Source: JAIOZK01 sp964468645 (GTDB taxonomy: Bacteria > Bacteroidota > Bacteroidia > Bacteroidales > JAIOZK01). Taken from it: a DNA stretch of 64,000 bases. The translations under genes were made by a program, and so were the position numbers. The stretch is taken from NCBI GenBank assembly GCA_964468645.1, contig CAYXUU010000003.1, positions 154,041 through 218,040 of the forward strand, written 5' to 3'. Shown here in pieces: positions 1-9,270 of this stretch (positions within the stretch are counted from its first letter, which is position 1; every line of letters begins with the position of its first letter). The notes beneath the pieces were generated by a model, which was not told the origin of the DNA, made no database searches, and worked only from the letters and a program-made list of their open reading frames with translations.

Positions 1-513
1 GAAGATAACGGTGTAGTGGAAAAGTATTGCTATAATGACGATGAAGATTATTGCAATTTGTACGGAGGCCTTTATCAGTGGAATGAAATGATGCAGTATG
101 AGAATGATGAGATGGCACAGGGCATTTGCCCTGATGGCTGGCATATCCCCACAGATGATGAATGGAAAGTGCTGGAAGGAAATGCTGACTGCTGTTATGG
201 TGTTGGAAATGAAGAATGGAACAAAGTAGGTGCACGTGGTGTTGATGCAGGACATCATCTCAAATCAATCAGTGGCTGGAACTCGAACGGAAACGGATCT
301 GACCTGCTTGGTTTTAATGCACTGCCGGCCGGCTACAGGGACGGAAATGGTTCTTTTAAAGATGCCGGCGATTACACATGTTTCCTCACCTCTACCGAAT
401 ACGATGATGATAACACCTGGAGACGCTTTATTTATTATCCCTATACTGTTGTCTTCAGAAACGAAATCGGTAAATACTCCGGCAGATCTGTCCGGTGCCT
501 GAAAAATTATTAA
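1..513 (+). CDS. FISUMP-domain surface protein, C-terminal part (5' end outside window)
   Basis: The frame is open from the first base, so the gene starts before the window; an internal GTG at 16 is not a convincing start. The visible 170 residues are a FISUMP domain (Fibrobacter succinogenes major paralogous domain). Hallmarks are YGGLYQWNEMMQY, GICPDGWHIPTDDEW, a GNGSDLLGFNALPAGYR segment and the terminal SVRCLKNY. The same domain ends the large protein at 2817-7919, with closely similar wording (DNGxVExYCY, YGGLYxWxEMMQY, PTDxEWKxLEG), so the two genes are paralogues. The function of FISUMP domains is not firmly known; they are found in secreted or surface proteins of Fibrobacteres and Bacteroidota. 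No T9SS sorting domain follows; the protein ends with the FISUMP domain. The domain call is confident, the role is not. Confidence 0.85.
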   Translation, partial: EDNGVVEKYCYNDDEDYCNLYGGLYQWNEMMQYENDEMAQGICPDGWHIPTDDEWKVLEGNADCCYGVGNEEWNKVGARGVDAGHHLKSISGWNSNGNGSDLLGFNALPAGYRDGNGSFKDAGDYTCFLTSTEYDDDNTWRRFIYYPYTVVFRNEIGKYSGRSVRCLKNY

Positions 514-541
514 ACCCATGGATATAATCCTGAATAATTTC

Positions 542-756
542 TAACCTGCATTATTCACATGTTTTTGTAAGGCACTTAAATCAGTGAGTCTATGATTTTG
601 TAATTAAAATCATTTAGCCGAACTGATCCTGAGCGATAGTCGAAGGATCTCATGGGTTCTATTCCCCGTCTCGCAAAAGGCGAGAGCGACTCAACATAAA
701 GTTCCTTATGGATATCCCGTTGCTCTGCGGCGGGGTAGTTCATTAATGCAGGTTAG
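542..756. repeat. 13-bp perfect inverted repeat enclosing a dispersed repeat
   Basis: CTAACCTGCATTA at 542-554 and its exact reverse complement TAATGCAGGTTAG at 744-756 bracket about 190 bp of non-coding DNA. Inside are a short GATCCT/AGGATC inverted repeat (about 626-651) and the dispersed repeat at 661-744. The arrangement resembles the ends of a small non-autonomous element, but no target duplication was identified. It belongs to the gene-free stretch 514-1023. Confidence 0.5.
661..744 (+). repeat. Dispersed intergenic repeat, copy 1
   Basis: This segment begins ATTCCCCGT, contains GAGAGCGA and ends CGGCGGGGTAGTTCATT. The same ordered blocks are found on the minus strand at 60278-60357, where they end TGCGGGGTAGTTCATT. 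TATCCCG and CGGGGTA near the 3' end can pair as a stem with one G-T pair, and CTCGC/GCGAG near the start forms a second short stem. It lies between genes. I know similar GGGGTAGTTCATT repeats as dispersed non-coding elements in Bacteroidota assemblies, but I cannot name a registered family. Confidence 0.6.
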
Positions 757-872
757 CCCCGACTTAGAAAAGCTTATGATTTGAAAACGAAATGCATCAA
801 ATTATTAGCTTTTCTTTGTCGTCAGAATAATTCACACCACCTTGCTTTTTGTTTGTGAATTATTCGGGCTAA
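753..872. other. Three-way-junction-like nested inverted repeats (possible structured RNA or small mobile element)
   Basis: Three stems nest without conflict. The outer stem is TTAGCCC at 753-759 with GGGCTAA at 866-872. Hairpin 1 (760-821) pairs CGAC with GTCG, then AGAAAAGCT-type arms at 766-783 and 798-815 that match at 16 of 18 positions. Hairpin 2 pairs GAATAATTCACA at 825-836 with TGTGAATTATTC at 854-865, perfect over 12 bp. There is no coding capacity. From 873 to 1023, upstream of the lipoprotein gene, the sequence is AT-rich and I see nothing specific. It may be a folded RNA, a MITE-like element or a bidirectional terminator; the sequence alone does not decide. Confidence 0.45.
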
Positions 873-1023
873 ATACTTACCAATTGAATATCGTTATATG
901 ATATTGTTGATTCGTCCTGATTCATAAATCCGTATATATAAAACTTGATTTCCGCTATTTCCAATCATATATTTATCACGAATTGACAGATGTTGGTAAA
1001 AAAAACCCTAAAAATCAAACATC

Positions 1024-1662
1024 ATGAAAAAAACAATCAACCTTTTATGTTTACTTCCGGGGAGTTTAATATTTATCATTTTTATATCAGGTTGCAGTAG
1101 CAATGGCTCAGGCAGTACCAATGAAGTTCTCGGAAAATTGCCAGGTTTGGCAGAAAATTACAAGAAGGAAGTCGCTAACCTTGAACTGAAACTTGCAGAA
1201 TGTGCCGACATGGAAAAAGCTTTTAAACTGGATGCGGAAAAAGAAAATCTCAAGGACAAAGCAAACCAGGCTATTGATGAATACCTTACTGAAAATCCGA
1301 TCATGGATGTACCATTTGAACAAAAAGCAGATTACCTGTTTACTTTCAAAAGGGTATGGGTAGAAAGCTCGGGTTACAGCAGGATCAATTTTAATGCACT
1401 GGTTAATATTAATGAAGACATATTGAACAATTTTGGAAACCCTCCGGGATTTGCACGCAACTTCTTCGCCTATTTCATTGCGATAGATAAAGAAGGAAAT
1501 CCACTTACCCCTAAGGCAGGTGTGATGATGAACCTTGGTAAAAGCCCGTTCAAGGCCGGAATGGAAACAGAAGTCTATGGTTCCCTGGATGGGCCGGCCG
1601 ACCTGCAAAATTTTCACCAACTTGTTTTTATCAATAAAGAGGAATATGACAATCCGCAATAA
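1024..1662 (+). CDS. Putative lipoprotein of unknown function
   Basis: The 212-residue product starts with a lipoprotein signal peptide: MKK, a hydrophobic stretch, and the lipobox ISGC with the acylated cysteine near residue 24, followed by a Ser/Gly/Asn linker. The mature part begins with a charged, helix-forming segment (about 40-95) and then a mixed region without motifs I recognise. It should be anchored to the outer or inner membrane on the periplasmic side. It is the first gene of a likely operon: the next gene begins 44 bp downstream and the third 15 bp after that. The start codon is the first Met before the signal peptide, preceded by an A-rich leader. No function can be assigned. 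Confidence 0.75.
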   Translation: MKKTINLLCLLPGSLIFIIFISGCSSNGSGSTNEVLGKLPGLAENYKKEVANLELKLAECADMEKAFKLDAEKENLKDKANQAIDEYLTENPIMDVPFEQKADYLFTFKRVWVESSGYSRINFNALVNINEDILNNFGNPPGFARNFFAYFIAIDKEGNPLTPKAGVMMNLGKSPFKAGMETEVYGSLDGPADLQNFHQLVFINKEEYDNPQ

Positions 1663-1706
1663 TCATGAGGAATTTCATCATTAAAATCTTTTAAAATATT
1701 AATAAC

Positions 1707-2801
1707 ATGGAAAATAAAGAAACAATAAAATCGGTAACTTTTATTATCGCAGGGGCTTTGCTCCAGATATTCAATGGCGTTGGTGGCGGCTGGGCCGCGC
1801 CTGTTGTGTCAATCTTCGGGCTTATCCTGTTTTTCATCGGATTAAAAAAACTGAAAGATGGATTGGATCCTGCAGGTCAACGTGCCGTAAGTATGCTGAT
1901 CATCGCTGCGATTGTCGGTTTCGTTGGACTGATCATCGACCTTATTCCCCTTGTTGGCTGGCTGGCCATTATCATATTAATGTTGGCTTTCATTATTGAA
2001 CTGGTTGGTTTTCTCAGGCTGAAAGCATCGGAAACAATCGGGGATAAAGGCAAAAGCGGAGCTGGATTACTTGTCATCTCCATGGTACTTGTGGTCATCG
2101 CTGCTTTATTCTGGTTTATCCCTGTCGTTGGTGGTATTATTTCATCCATATTATCCCTTGCTGCACTTTTTCTGGTATTCTATGGATGGCAGCGGATTCA
2201 ATCGGGGATTATTGGTGATAAAGTACCTGTAATAACTTCCATTACGCTAATACTCACAGGTACCTTGCTTTTGCTCTGTAATACTGCAACCAGTGGTTGG
2301 GCGCCGGCTATCGCCGCTATCTTTGGATTATACCTGGTTTTTAAAGGTTACAAACAATTACATGACCATGTGGATGCTATCGGGCAGAGTGCCGTTAAGC
2401 TGCTGGTAATCTCCATCATCATAGGGATAGCAGCCTCGGCCATGGACTTTGTTGCCTCATTAATCAGTATCGGATCGGGTGATGTTACCGGTTTGATAAC
2501 ATCGGATCCGGGTGTGTTCGATTATATTATCAGTATAGCCTTTGTTACGGTTTTCGTGGTGCAGTTTATTGGCTTTCTGAAACTGAAAGGGTCAACTTCG
2601 ATTGGAGAGGCGGGAAAAACAGGTGTTGTCTTTTTGCTGGTTTCCATGATCGTTGCAGTTGTTGCAAGCATCATTGAAATGGTTCCCTTTAGCGGTGTCA
2701 TCACACCCGTTTTTGCCATTATCGGCCTGATCCTGATCTTCTTTGGATGGCTTAAAGTGCAGGATGGGCTTATTAAAGAAAGTTCGGCATCTGATAAATA
2801 A
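1707..2801 (+). CDS. Polytopic membrane protein with an internal tandem duplication
   Basis: The 364-residue product is almost entirely hydrophobic, with about ten predicted membrane segments. It consists of two homologous halves (about 1-172 and 173-358). Matching blocks include GWAAPVVSIFGL versus GWAPAIAAIFGL, GLDPAGQRAVSMLII versus HVDAIGQSAVKLLVI, VGFLRLKASETIG versus IGFLKLKGSTSIG, and VFYGWQRIQSGII versus IFFGWLKVQDGLI. Small polar loops separate the helices and no catalytic motif is visible. It lies in an apparent operon between a lipoprotein and a large surface protein. I do not recognise a named family; a channel, a scaffold or a protein for membrane-stress adaptation are all open. 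Confidence 0.8.
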   Translation: MENKETIKSVTFIIAGALLQIFNGVGGGWAAPVVSIFGLILFFIGLKKLKDGLDPAGQRAVSMLIIAAIVGFVGLIIDLIPLVGWLAIIILMLAFIIELVGFLRLKASETIGDKGKSGAGLLVISMVLVVIAALFWFIPVVGGIISSILSLAALFLVFYGWQRIQSGIIGDKVPVITSITLILTGTLLLLCNTATSGWAPAIAAIFGLYLVFKGYKQLHDHVDAIGQSAVKLLVISIIIGIAASAMDFVASLISIGSGDVTGLITSDPGVFDYIISIAFVTVFVVQFIGFLKLKGSTSIGEAGKTGVVFLLVSMIVAVVASIIEMVPFSGVITPVFAIIGLILIFFGWLKVQDGLIKESSASDK

Positions 2802-2816
2802 AAAGGTAAACAACTT

Positions 2817-5800
2817 ATGAAAAAACAAATTCATGTCTGTTTAAGTTTATCTGTATTTGTAATTTACACTGCTTTCACATCCCATGCACAGATAACTTCC
2901 TATCCTGAAGGCGGAAGATGGGATAGCAACACCACCTGGATCGGAGGCATTGTCCCTGGTGCTTCAGACAATGTTGTGATCGATGGCAATGTTACACTCT
3001 GGAATAATGAAGAGTGCCTTGATATCACCATTAATTCCGGTGATACACTGGATAATTACGGTTCAGGTGATGCATTCTGGATTCATGGTAATATAGTTAA
3101 CAACGGGGCTATTTTGTATGGCCAGAGTTTATATTCAAAAGGGGATATCACCAATAATGGGGTCTGGGATGTTTATTTTACCAAGCTTGACGGCGACGGG
3201 CCCCAAGAAATATCCCTGCAGTCAGGTAAGGTTTTCGAAAGCTGGTTCATTAACTATAATAATACAGATACTATAATTGCCATGAGCGACCTGCATTTTA
3301 ATGGTTATTTTGATGTTCATAACCATGTGCTGGTTCTTAATAACTATGACATTGAGTTTTCCGGATCGGATGCATGGTTTGGCTACGGGACAGTTCTTTC
3401 ACCTGGTCAGATATTGGGAACAGTTAGTTTTTACTTATCTACAACATTTGAAGGGAACCTTACCGTTACGGATACCATGCAAGGAAGGTATGGCAGTAAT
3501 AACACTGTTGTCGTTAATGGAAGCCTTATCAACAATGGTGTGATCCGGGACTATGGTAAATTATATGTCCGTGTTACCGGTGATATCACCAATAACGGGA
3601 TATGGAATAATTACCAGACCACATTTGATGGTACAGGGCCCCAACAGATTACCCTGCAGGCAGGTAAACAATTTGAAAGTGATTTTTATAACTCAAACAA
3701 TGACGATACGGTAACAGCCAGTTCTAACCTTCATTTTACCGGATTTTTCGATCTTGTGAATAACACTTTTGATCTGAATGGTTATAACATCCGGTTTACA
3801 GGATCAGATACTTATTTTGGCAAAGGTACGATTATTTCTCCCGGGGAATTCCTTGGCACTGTGAATATAAACCTTGAAACACATATCGAAGGCAACCTGG
3901 TTGTGACCGATACCATGCAAAACAGGAATTACAGCGCATCTCACAGATTATATGTGAATGGTAATCTTACCAATAACGGAGTCATTCAGGAAAATCCGAC
4001 AGGTTCTTTATTTGTGTACATTACAGGAGATCTTGACAATCATGGGTCTTGGGACATTCAACGGACTGAAATGAACGGAACCAACCCGCAAATAATCTCC
4101 CAGGATGCAGGGAAATCATTTGACGGATTTTTTAAATTGGACAACGGTACAGATACGGTTAAAGCTACGAGTGATCTGTGTTTTTCAGAAGAATTAAGAT
4201 TGAATTCTGTCCTGAATATGAATCATTATAATATAACATTTTCCGGTACGGATTGTGTATTTAGTGGTGGTAATGCATTGCTTAATCCGAATGAAATTCA
4301 TGGTGCATTTAATATTTATGGGACTACCTATATTGTGGGTAACCCTGTAGTTATGGATACTTTGCGTAATGATAACTGGCCTGCATATTTGTATATAGAT
4401 GGTGATATAACAAACAATGGCATTATTCAAAATGGTGACTCTTACAATTTGATCCTCTATATTGAAGGGGATGTCACTAATAACGGGAAATGGGAAAACT
4501 ACCAGACATACCTGGATGGCACCGGGCCGCAAAATATCAGCCTGCAGGCAGGAAAATCCTTCGATTCATATTTTCATATCCAGAATACAACCGATACGGT
4601 CAAAGCCCTCACCAACCTGGTTTTTACCGATATCTTTAACCTTAACAATAACATCCTGAACCTAAACCATCACAATATCAGATTTACAGACCCCGATACC
4701 TGGTTAGGCCGGGGAACGGTCATATCTCCGGATGAGTTCCAGGGAACGGTGAATTTATCCGGTGGTGACTTCTATATTATAGGAAACTTAACGATTACAG
4801 ATACATTGCAAAAATCTTCCGCTATTGCCTCGGATGCCGACGTTCATCTGAGCGGAAGTTTGGTAAACAATGGTATTATCCGGGACGGCACAACATACGA
4901 TGTAATCCTTTATATAGAAGGAGATATGGCCAACAACGGAAGCTGGAATAATGAATTAACCTGGTTTAATGGAGCAGAAGACCAGCATATTGCGCTTACC
5001 AGCGGGAAGCTAAATACGGGGGAAGTAAGGTTTGAGGCCAACAATGGCAGCTCACCCTATCAATGGTATTACAACAGTGCAATACTCGATTCCCCTTATT
5101 TTTCAGGAGAGAATTCCGATGAACTGAGCTGGGAAGGGCCCCTTACAGACAACTGGTATGGAACCTATTATTGTCAGACCACCGCCAGGGATTCCAGGAA
5201 CATCATGGTCAGTGGCGGTGCGTTTTCCTTTTATTTCAATGGCACGGATGCCTACGTGGATTGTGGCCATGATGCCAGTTTGTATTTAACGACAAACATA
5301 TCGCTTGAAGCATGGATCAATCCGACCGGCTGGGGTGAAGTTGCAGATATAGGATATGGCAGGATCCTTGACAAACAGCGGTTTAAGCTTTTTCTGAATG
5401 ATGATGCGGGAACATACAACAGCCAGAGCCTGGTGATTAGCATCCATAGCGGGGGAAGTTCGTATCAATTGAATACTCCTGCAAGTTCAATCAGTCTGGA
5501 TTACTGGCAACATGTTGCCGCTACTTACAACGGCAGTGGTGATGTTAAGGTGTATATCAATGGAATTGAACAGGTGCTGACAGGCACCCCGCCTCCGGGT
5601 AACATCGATGATCACAGTCTGAATGACCTGTTGATCGGTGAAAACGCCTCCCAGACGAGGGCTTTTGATGGGGATATTGATGAAGTACGTTACTGGAGCA
5701 TTGTGCTTGACAGCACATCGATCAGGGAAAATATGTACAGGGAACTATCGGGAAGTGACAGTGGGCTGGTCAGTTACTGGAAATTCAATGAAGATACAGG

Positions 5801-7919
5801 CAACATCGCCTACGACTTTGTTGGAAACAACGATGGTACACTTTACAATATTTCCGGTGATGACAGAATCATATCTACAACCCCTGTTCCTTATTATACC
5901 GTTGGTAACGGTAACTGGGAGGGCGACAGTGTCTGGGCCACAGGCCAGAATGCACCTGAACATGCATGGACCCGTGTTAACATCAGCGATTCGGTTGAAA
6001 TCAATTCAAACTTTGAATTAATTGAATTAACATTGGATCAACTTTCCCGTTTAGTAATTAATTCAGGATACCAGTTAACCGTAACCGGTGGCGGAAACGG
6101 AAATGGAAACGATACAACAAATCCCAACAATCCTCCCAATCCACCGGGTTCTCCTGTCCCGGCTGATCATGCAACAAAACAGTCAACACAGCTTGGACTG
6201 AAATGGTCATGCTCCGACCCCGATGGGGATCCCCTTACTTATGATGTATATCTGGATACGGGCAATCCTCCAACCAGTCTGGTTTCCGATGACCAGGCCG
6301 ATACATCCTATGCAGCCTCATTGGCAAATGGCACAACATATTACTGGAAGATTGTGGCATTTGATGACCAGGATAGCAGCACCGCAGGGCCTGTCTGGGA
6401 TTTCACAACCAACCAGTTGCCGGATGCACCAAACTCACCGGTACCGGGAGATGGTGAAACAGGGCAATCTGCTTCACTAAGCTTACAATGGGCCTGTTCC
6501 GATCCTGAGGGTGATAATCTAACATACGATGTATATCTTGACACCAATGACCCCCCGGTATCTCTTGTATCCAATAACCAGGCAGACACCTTTTATATCG
6601 CATCCTTATCAAACGGCACAACTTATTACTGGAAGATTATTGCATTTGACACCCATGGAGACAGCACAGTTGGGCCGGGATGGGATTTTGAAACCAACCT
6701 GGCGCCTGCTGCTCCAAATTCACCGGTGCCGGGAGATGATGCAACCGGGCAATCCACTTCGTTGATTTTACAATGGGCATGCTCCGATCCTGAGGGGGAT
6801 CCATTAACCTATGATGTTTACCTTGACAACAGCAATCCTCCCACGACCCTGGTTGCTGATGACCAGGCCGACACATCTTATGCCGCATCCTGTTCATCCG
6901 GTTTAACATACTACTGGAAAGTTGTAGCCTCTGATGACCAGGGTAACAGTACGCCTGGTCCTGTATGGGATTTTACAACCAATGATGTACCAGATGCCCC
7001 GAACACACCTGATCCTGCCAATGGAGCTACAGGCCAGTCAATATCAACAACTTTACACTGGGCCTGTTCCGATCCGGATGGAGATGCCCTGACCTATACG
7101 GTTTATTTCGGAATGAGCAGTCCTCCGCCACTGGTTGCATCGGGTGTATCCGATACATTGTATGATCCGGGGACACTGGAATATGATACCACCTGTTACT
7201 GGAGAATTGTAGCCATTGATATCCACAGCGACAGTACAACAGGTCCTATATGGTCGTTTGAAACTGCAGAGGATACTTCCATTTCATGCCCAGACAGTAT
7301 CTGGCATCAAACGCAATATTACGAACTGGTATTGATAGGCAACCAGTGCTGGTTCGCTGAAAACGTAAGCTACGGGAAACTGATCAACCAGAATACCGAT
7401 CAAACTGATAATGGTAAAGTAGAAATGTACTGCTATAGCAATGATACAGCTTACTGTCTGATCTATGGCGGATTGTACAGGTGGGGTGAAATGATGCAGT
7501 ATTCAACCGACACAACCTCCAATGGGATTTGCCCATCAGGATGGCATATTCCAACAGATTATGAATGGAAGATCCTGGAAGGAACGGTTGACAGTCTGTA
7601 TGATACAGGAGCTGATTCGATTTGGAACGCAACTGGCTGGAGAGGATATAATGTTGGTTACAACCTGAAATCACAGAGTGGCTGGAAGGATAATGGCAAT
7701 GGCTCAGATGCTTTTGGATTTACCGCACTGCCGGGCGGTTATCAATCTGGTTGCTGTTTTTTCTATCTTACAGCGGTAGGTCATTTCTGGTCATCAACCG
7801 AATATGATATTGATGCAGCCTGGTTCCGGAAGTTTAATCATGGCATAATGAATGACTTCCGCAATCCGAATCCAAAGGGTAAGGGTTATTCAGTTCGATG
7901 CATCAAGGATCAGGAGTAG
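2817..7919 (+). CDS. Giant modular surface protein: repeat region, LamG, four Fn3-like repeats, FISUMP domain
   Basis: The 1700-residue product has a signal peptide (MKK, hydrophobic core, SHA). Residues about 25-790 hold repeats of roughly 130-140 residues with recurring NNG, GxGPQ, TDTM and ISPGEF phrases, a pattern that suggests a beta-solenoid. Residues about 800-1010 are a LamG/concanavalin-like domain (FNGTDAYVDCGHDASL, SLEAWINP, GDIDEVRYW). Four Fn3-like repeats of about 94 residues follow at 1105-1485, each with SCSDPxGDxLTYDVYLD-type and TTYYWKIVAxD strands. A FISUMP domain (1490-1700) ends the protein. There is no T9SS sorting domain. The start follows the previous gene by 15 bp. 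Adhesion or glycan contact is a reasonable inference from LamG and the repeats; no catalytic residues are seen. Confidence 0.85.
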   Translation: MKKQIHVCLSLSVFVIYTAFTSHAQITSYPEGGRWDSNTTWIGGIVPGASDNVVIDGNVTLWNNEECLDITINSGDTLDNYGSGDAFWIHGNIVNNGAILYGQSLYSKGDITNNGVWDVYFTKLDGDGPQEISLQSGKVFESWFINYNNTDTIIAMSDLHFNGYFDVHNHVLVLNNYDIEFSGSDAWFGYGTVLSPGQILGTVSFYLSTTFEGNLTVTDTMQGRYGSNNTVVVNGSLINNGVIRDYGKLYVRVTGDITNNGIWNNYQTTFDGTGPQQITLQAGKQFESDFYNSNNDDTVTASSNLHFTGFFDLVNNTFDLNGYNIRFTGSDTYFGKGTIISPGEFLGTVNINLETHIEGNLVVTDTMQNRNYSASHRLYVNGNLTNNGVIQENPTGSLFVYITGDLDNHGSWDIQRTEMNGTNPQIISQDAGKSFDGFFKLDNGTDTVKATSDLCFSEELRLNSVLNMNHYNITFSGTDCVFSGGNALLNPNEIHGAFNIYGTTYIVGNPVVMDTLRNDNWPAYLYIDGDITNNGIIQNGDSYNLILYIEGDVTNNGKWENYQTYLDGTGPQNISLQAGKSFDSYFHIQNTTDTVKALTNLVFTDIFNLNNNILNLNHHNIRFTDPDTWLGRGTVISPDEFQGTVNLSGGDFYIIGNLTITDTLQKSSAIASDADVHLSGSLVNNGIIRDGTTYDVILYIEGDMANNGSWNNELTWFNGAEDQHIALTSGKLNTGEVRFEANNGSSPYQWYYNSAILDSPYFSGENSDELSWEGPLTDNWYGTYYCQTTARDSRNIMVSGGAFSFYFNGTDAYVDCGHDASLYLTTNISLEAWINPTGWGEVADIGYGRILDKQRFKLFLNDDAGTYNSQSLVISIHSGGSSYQLNTPASSISLDYWQHVAATYNGSGDVKVYINGIEQVLTGTPPPGNIDDHSLNDLLIGENASQTRAFDGDIDEVRYWSIVLDSTSIRENMYRELSGSDSGLVSYWKFNEDTGNIAYDFVGNNDGTLYNISGDDRIISTTPVPYYTVGNGNWEGDSVWATGQNAPEHAWTRVNISDSVEINSNFELIELTLDQLSRLVINSGYQLTVTGGGNGNGNDTTNPNNPPNPPGSPVPADHATKQSTQLGLKWSCSDPDGDPLTYDVYLDTGNPPTSLVSDDQADTSYAASLANGTTYYWKIVAFDDQDSSTAGPVWDFTTNQLPDAPNSPVPGDGETGQSASLSLQWACSDPEGDNLTYDVYLDTNDPPVSLVSNNQADTFYIASLSNGTTYYWKIIAFDTHGDSTVGPGWDFETNLAPAAPNSPVPGDDATGQSTSLILQWACSDPEGDPLTYDVYLDNSNPPTTLVADDQADTSYAASCSSGLTYYWKVVASDDQGNSTPGPVWDFTTNDVPDAPNTPDPANGATGQSISTTLHWACSDPDGDALTYTVYFGMSSPPPLVASGVSDTLYDPGTLEYDTTCYWRIVAIDIHSDSTTGPIWSFETAEDTSISCPDSIWHQTQYYELVLIGNQCWFAENVSYGKLINQNTDQTDNGKVEMYCYSNDTAYCLIYGGLYRWGEMMQYSTDTTSNGICPSGWHIPTDYEWKILEGTVDSLYDTGADSIWNATGWRGYNVGYNLKSQSGWKDNGNGSDAFGFTALPGGYQSGCCFFYLTAVGHFWSSTEYDIDAAWFRKFNHGIMNDFRNPNPKGKGYSVRCIKDQE

Positions 7920-7947
7920 GCAAAACTGCGACGTTGTATTAAAAAAT

Positions 7948-8147
7948 TGGAACGCAGATAACACGGATCTCCGCACGCGGATTGTCGCGGATGGTGATTA
8001 AAAATCATGTAATGTTGAGCAAAGCCGAAGCATCTTCATATTAACCATCAATCCAATCTGAAATTAGCATTCGTTATCCGATATTCGATATTTAAAATAA
8101 ATTCGTGGAAATCCGCGTTGCTTGCATCCGCGTTATCCGTGTTCCAT
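7948..8147. repeat. GC-rich dispersed inverted repeat, copy A
   Basis: The left arm (about 7948-7992, beginning GGAACGCAGATAACACGGAT) and right arm (8101-8147, ending GCATCCGCGTTATCCGTG and then TTCC) are imperfect inverted copies, separated by about 110 bp of AT-rich DNA. The arms share the vocabulary GAACRCGGATRACRCGGAT with copies at 10569-10722 and 11183-11270. The repeat occupies most of the 286-bp gap between the FISUMP protein and the C10 peptidase. Confidence 0.7.
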
Positions 8148-8208
8148 AAAACCAGGTCCTCATTCATTGTAACCATATTTTTACTATATTAGCACAAATC
8201 CTATTTTG

Positions 8209-9246
8209 ATGAGATCAATCGTATTTTTTATATGTTCTCTATATAGTCTCCTCTCATTCAGCCAGGTAGATCCCCTTATCAACAACGACTGGCAGAACTA
8301 TCAATGGCCCTACAATGCTTACTTCCCCCTTAATGAGCATGGAATCAACGGCCATGTCGGCAATGCTTGTGGCCCAACTGCCATGGCCCGGGTTATTCAG
8401 TATCACCAATTTCCGTTAAACGGAACAGGCACCATCGATTATGTTGATGACAGCAGCATACGCTGGATGTGCACCTTCGACACTCTGAACCTGATTTATG
8501 AAGACATGCCCTATGAGCTCGGCGAAGATGATCCCCAGGCAGTCTATCATGAAACTGCAAAACTGATGTTTGGATGTGGAGTGCTTGGTACTAAGTTCAG
8601 GGTCGGTAATTTTGAAGGAATTTACAGAATGAAAAATGCCCTGGTAGATCATATGCATTATGACACCACTGCCCGTATCATCAATCGCTGGGAAAACACA
8701 AGGGAAGAATGGATCGATTTTTTCAAAACCGAGCTGGATAACGGAAGGCCTGTTATCATAGCAGGCCGCTCCCCCAACAGCCCGCCACCCTGGGAGCCCG
8801 GTGGCTGGGATGGACACTATTTTGTTTGTGATGGCTATAATGCTAAAGGTGAATTCTATATGAATTATTCCAGTTCAGGTATAATGGGATATTTTGATAT
8901 TGATTACATGCACTACTACCAGTCGTACCACAGGGCATTGATTGGCCTGAAGCCAGCCAAACTTGGAATTGATGATCTTTCAGATAGTGACAATTTTGTT
9001 GTAAAGCTGATCCAATATCCTGGTATATGTGGATGTAAGATACTGGTTAATGCACCTGAAAATTCAAACTGTACTATACAGCTCCTTGACATCAATGGAA
9101 GATACCTGGAAAACTTGTTAAGCAGCAAACTTCAACCAGGACGTAATGAAATACCTGTTGCCAATAAGTCACTAAGTAAAGGCGTTTATTTGCTTCATGT
9201 TTTGATCGGTTCACAAAACTATTTCAGAAAACTCATTGTTTCGTAA
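8209..9246 (+). CDS. C10-family (streptopain-like) cysteine peptidase with T9SS type A sorting domain
   Basis: The 345-residue product starts at ATG 8209; an in-frame TTG just before it is less likely. A short signal peptide (MRSIVFFICSLYSLLSFSQ) leads directly into the catalytic domain, without the long propeptide of streptopain. The predicted nucleophile is Cys54 in NACGPTAMARVIQYH. The catalytic His is probably His203 in GHYFVCDGYN, followed by FYMNYSSSG where family members usually read HINWGWGG. The last 80 residues are a T9SS type A domain (IQLLDINGRYLENLL, SKGVYLLHVLIG, FRKLIVS), so the enzyme should be exported through the outer membrane and attached to the surface or released. It is expected to be an extracellular endopeptidase. 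The gene seems monocistronic and sits after a repeat. Confidence 0.88.
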   Translation: MRSIVFFICSLYSLLSFSQVDPLINNDWQNYQWPYNAYFPLNEHGINGHVGNACGPTAMARVIQYHQFPLNGTGTIDYVDDSSIRWMCTFDTLNLIYEDMPYELGEDDPQAVYHETAKLMFGCGVLGTKFRVGNFEGIYRMKNALVDHMHYDTTARIINRWENTREEWIDFFKTELDNGRPVIIAGRSPNSPPPWEPGGWDGHYFVCDGYNAKGEFYMNYSSSGIMGYFDIDYMHYYQSYHRALIGLKPAKLGIDDLSDSDNFVVKLIQYPGICGCKILVNAPENSNCTIQLLDINGRYLENLLSSKLQPGRNEIPVANKSLSKGVYLLHVLIGSQNYFRKLIVS

Positions 9247-9270
9247 AATGCCTTTTCAGGAGATTGTTCC

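Noticed and set aside
6341..7239. Several minus-strand frames of 70-90 codons
   Set aside because: They recur with the same period as the Fn3-like repeats of the sense gene, so they are antisense shadows of repeated DNA.
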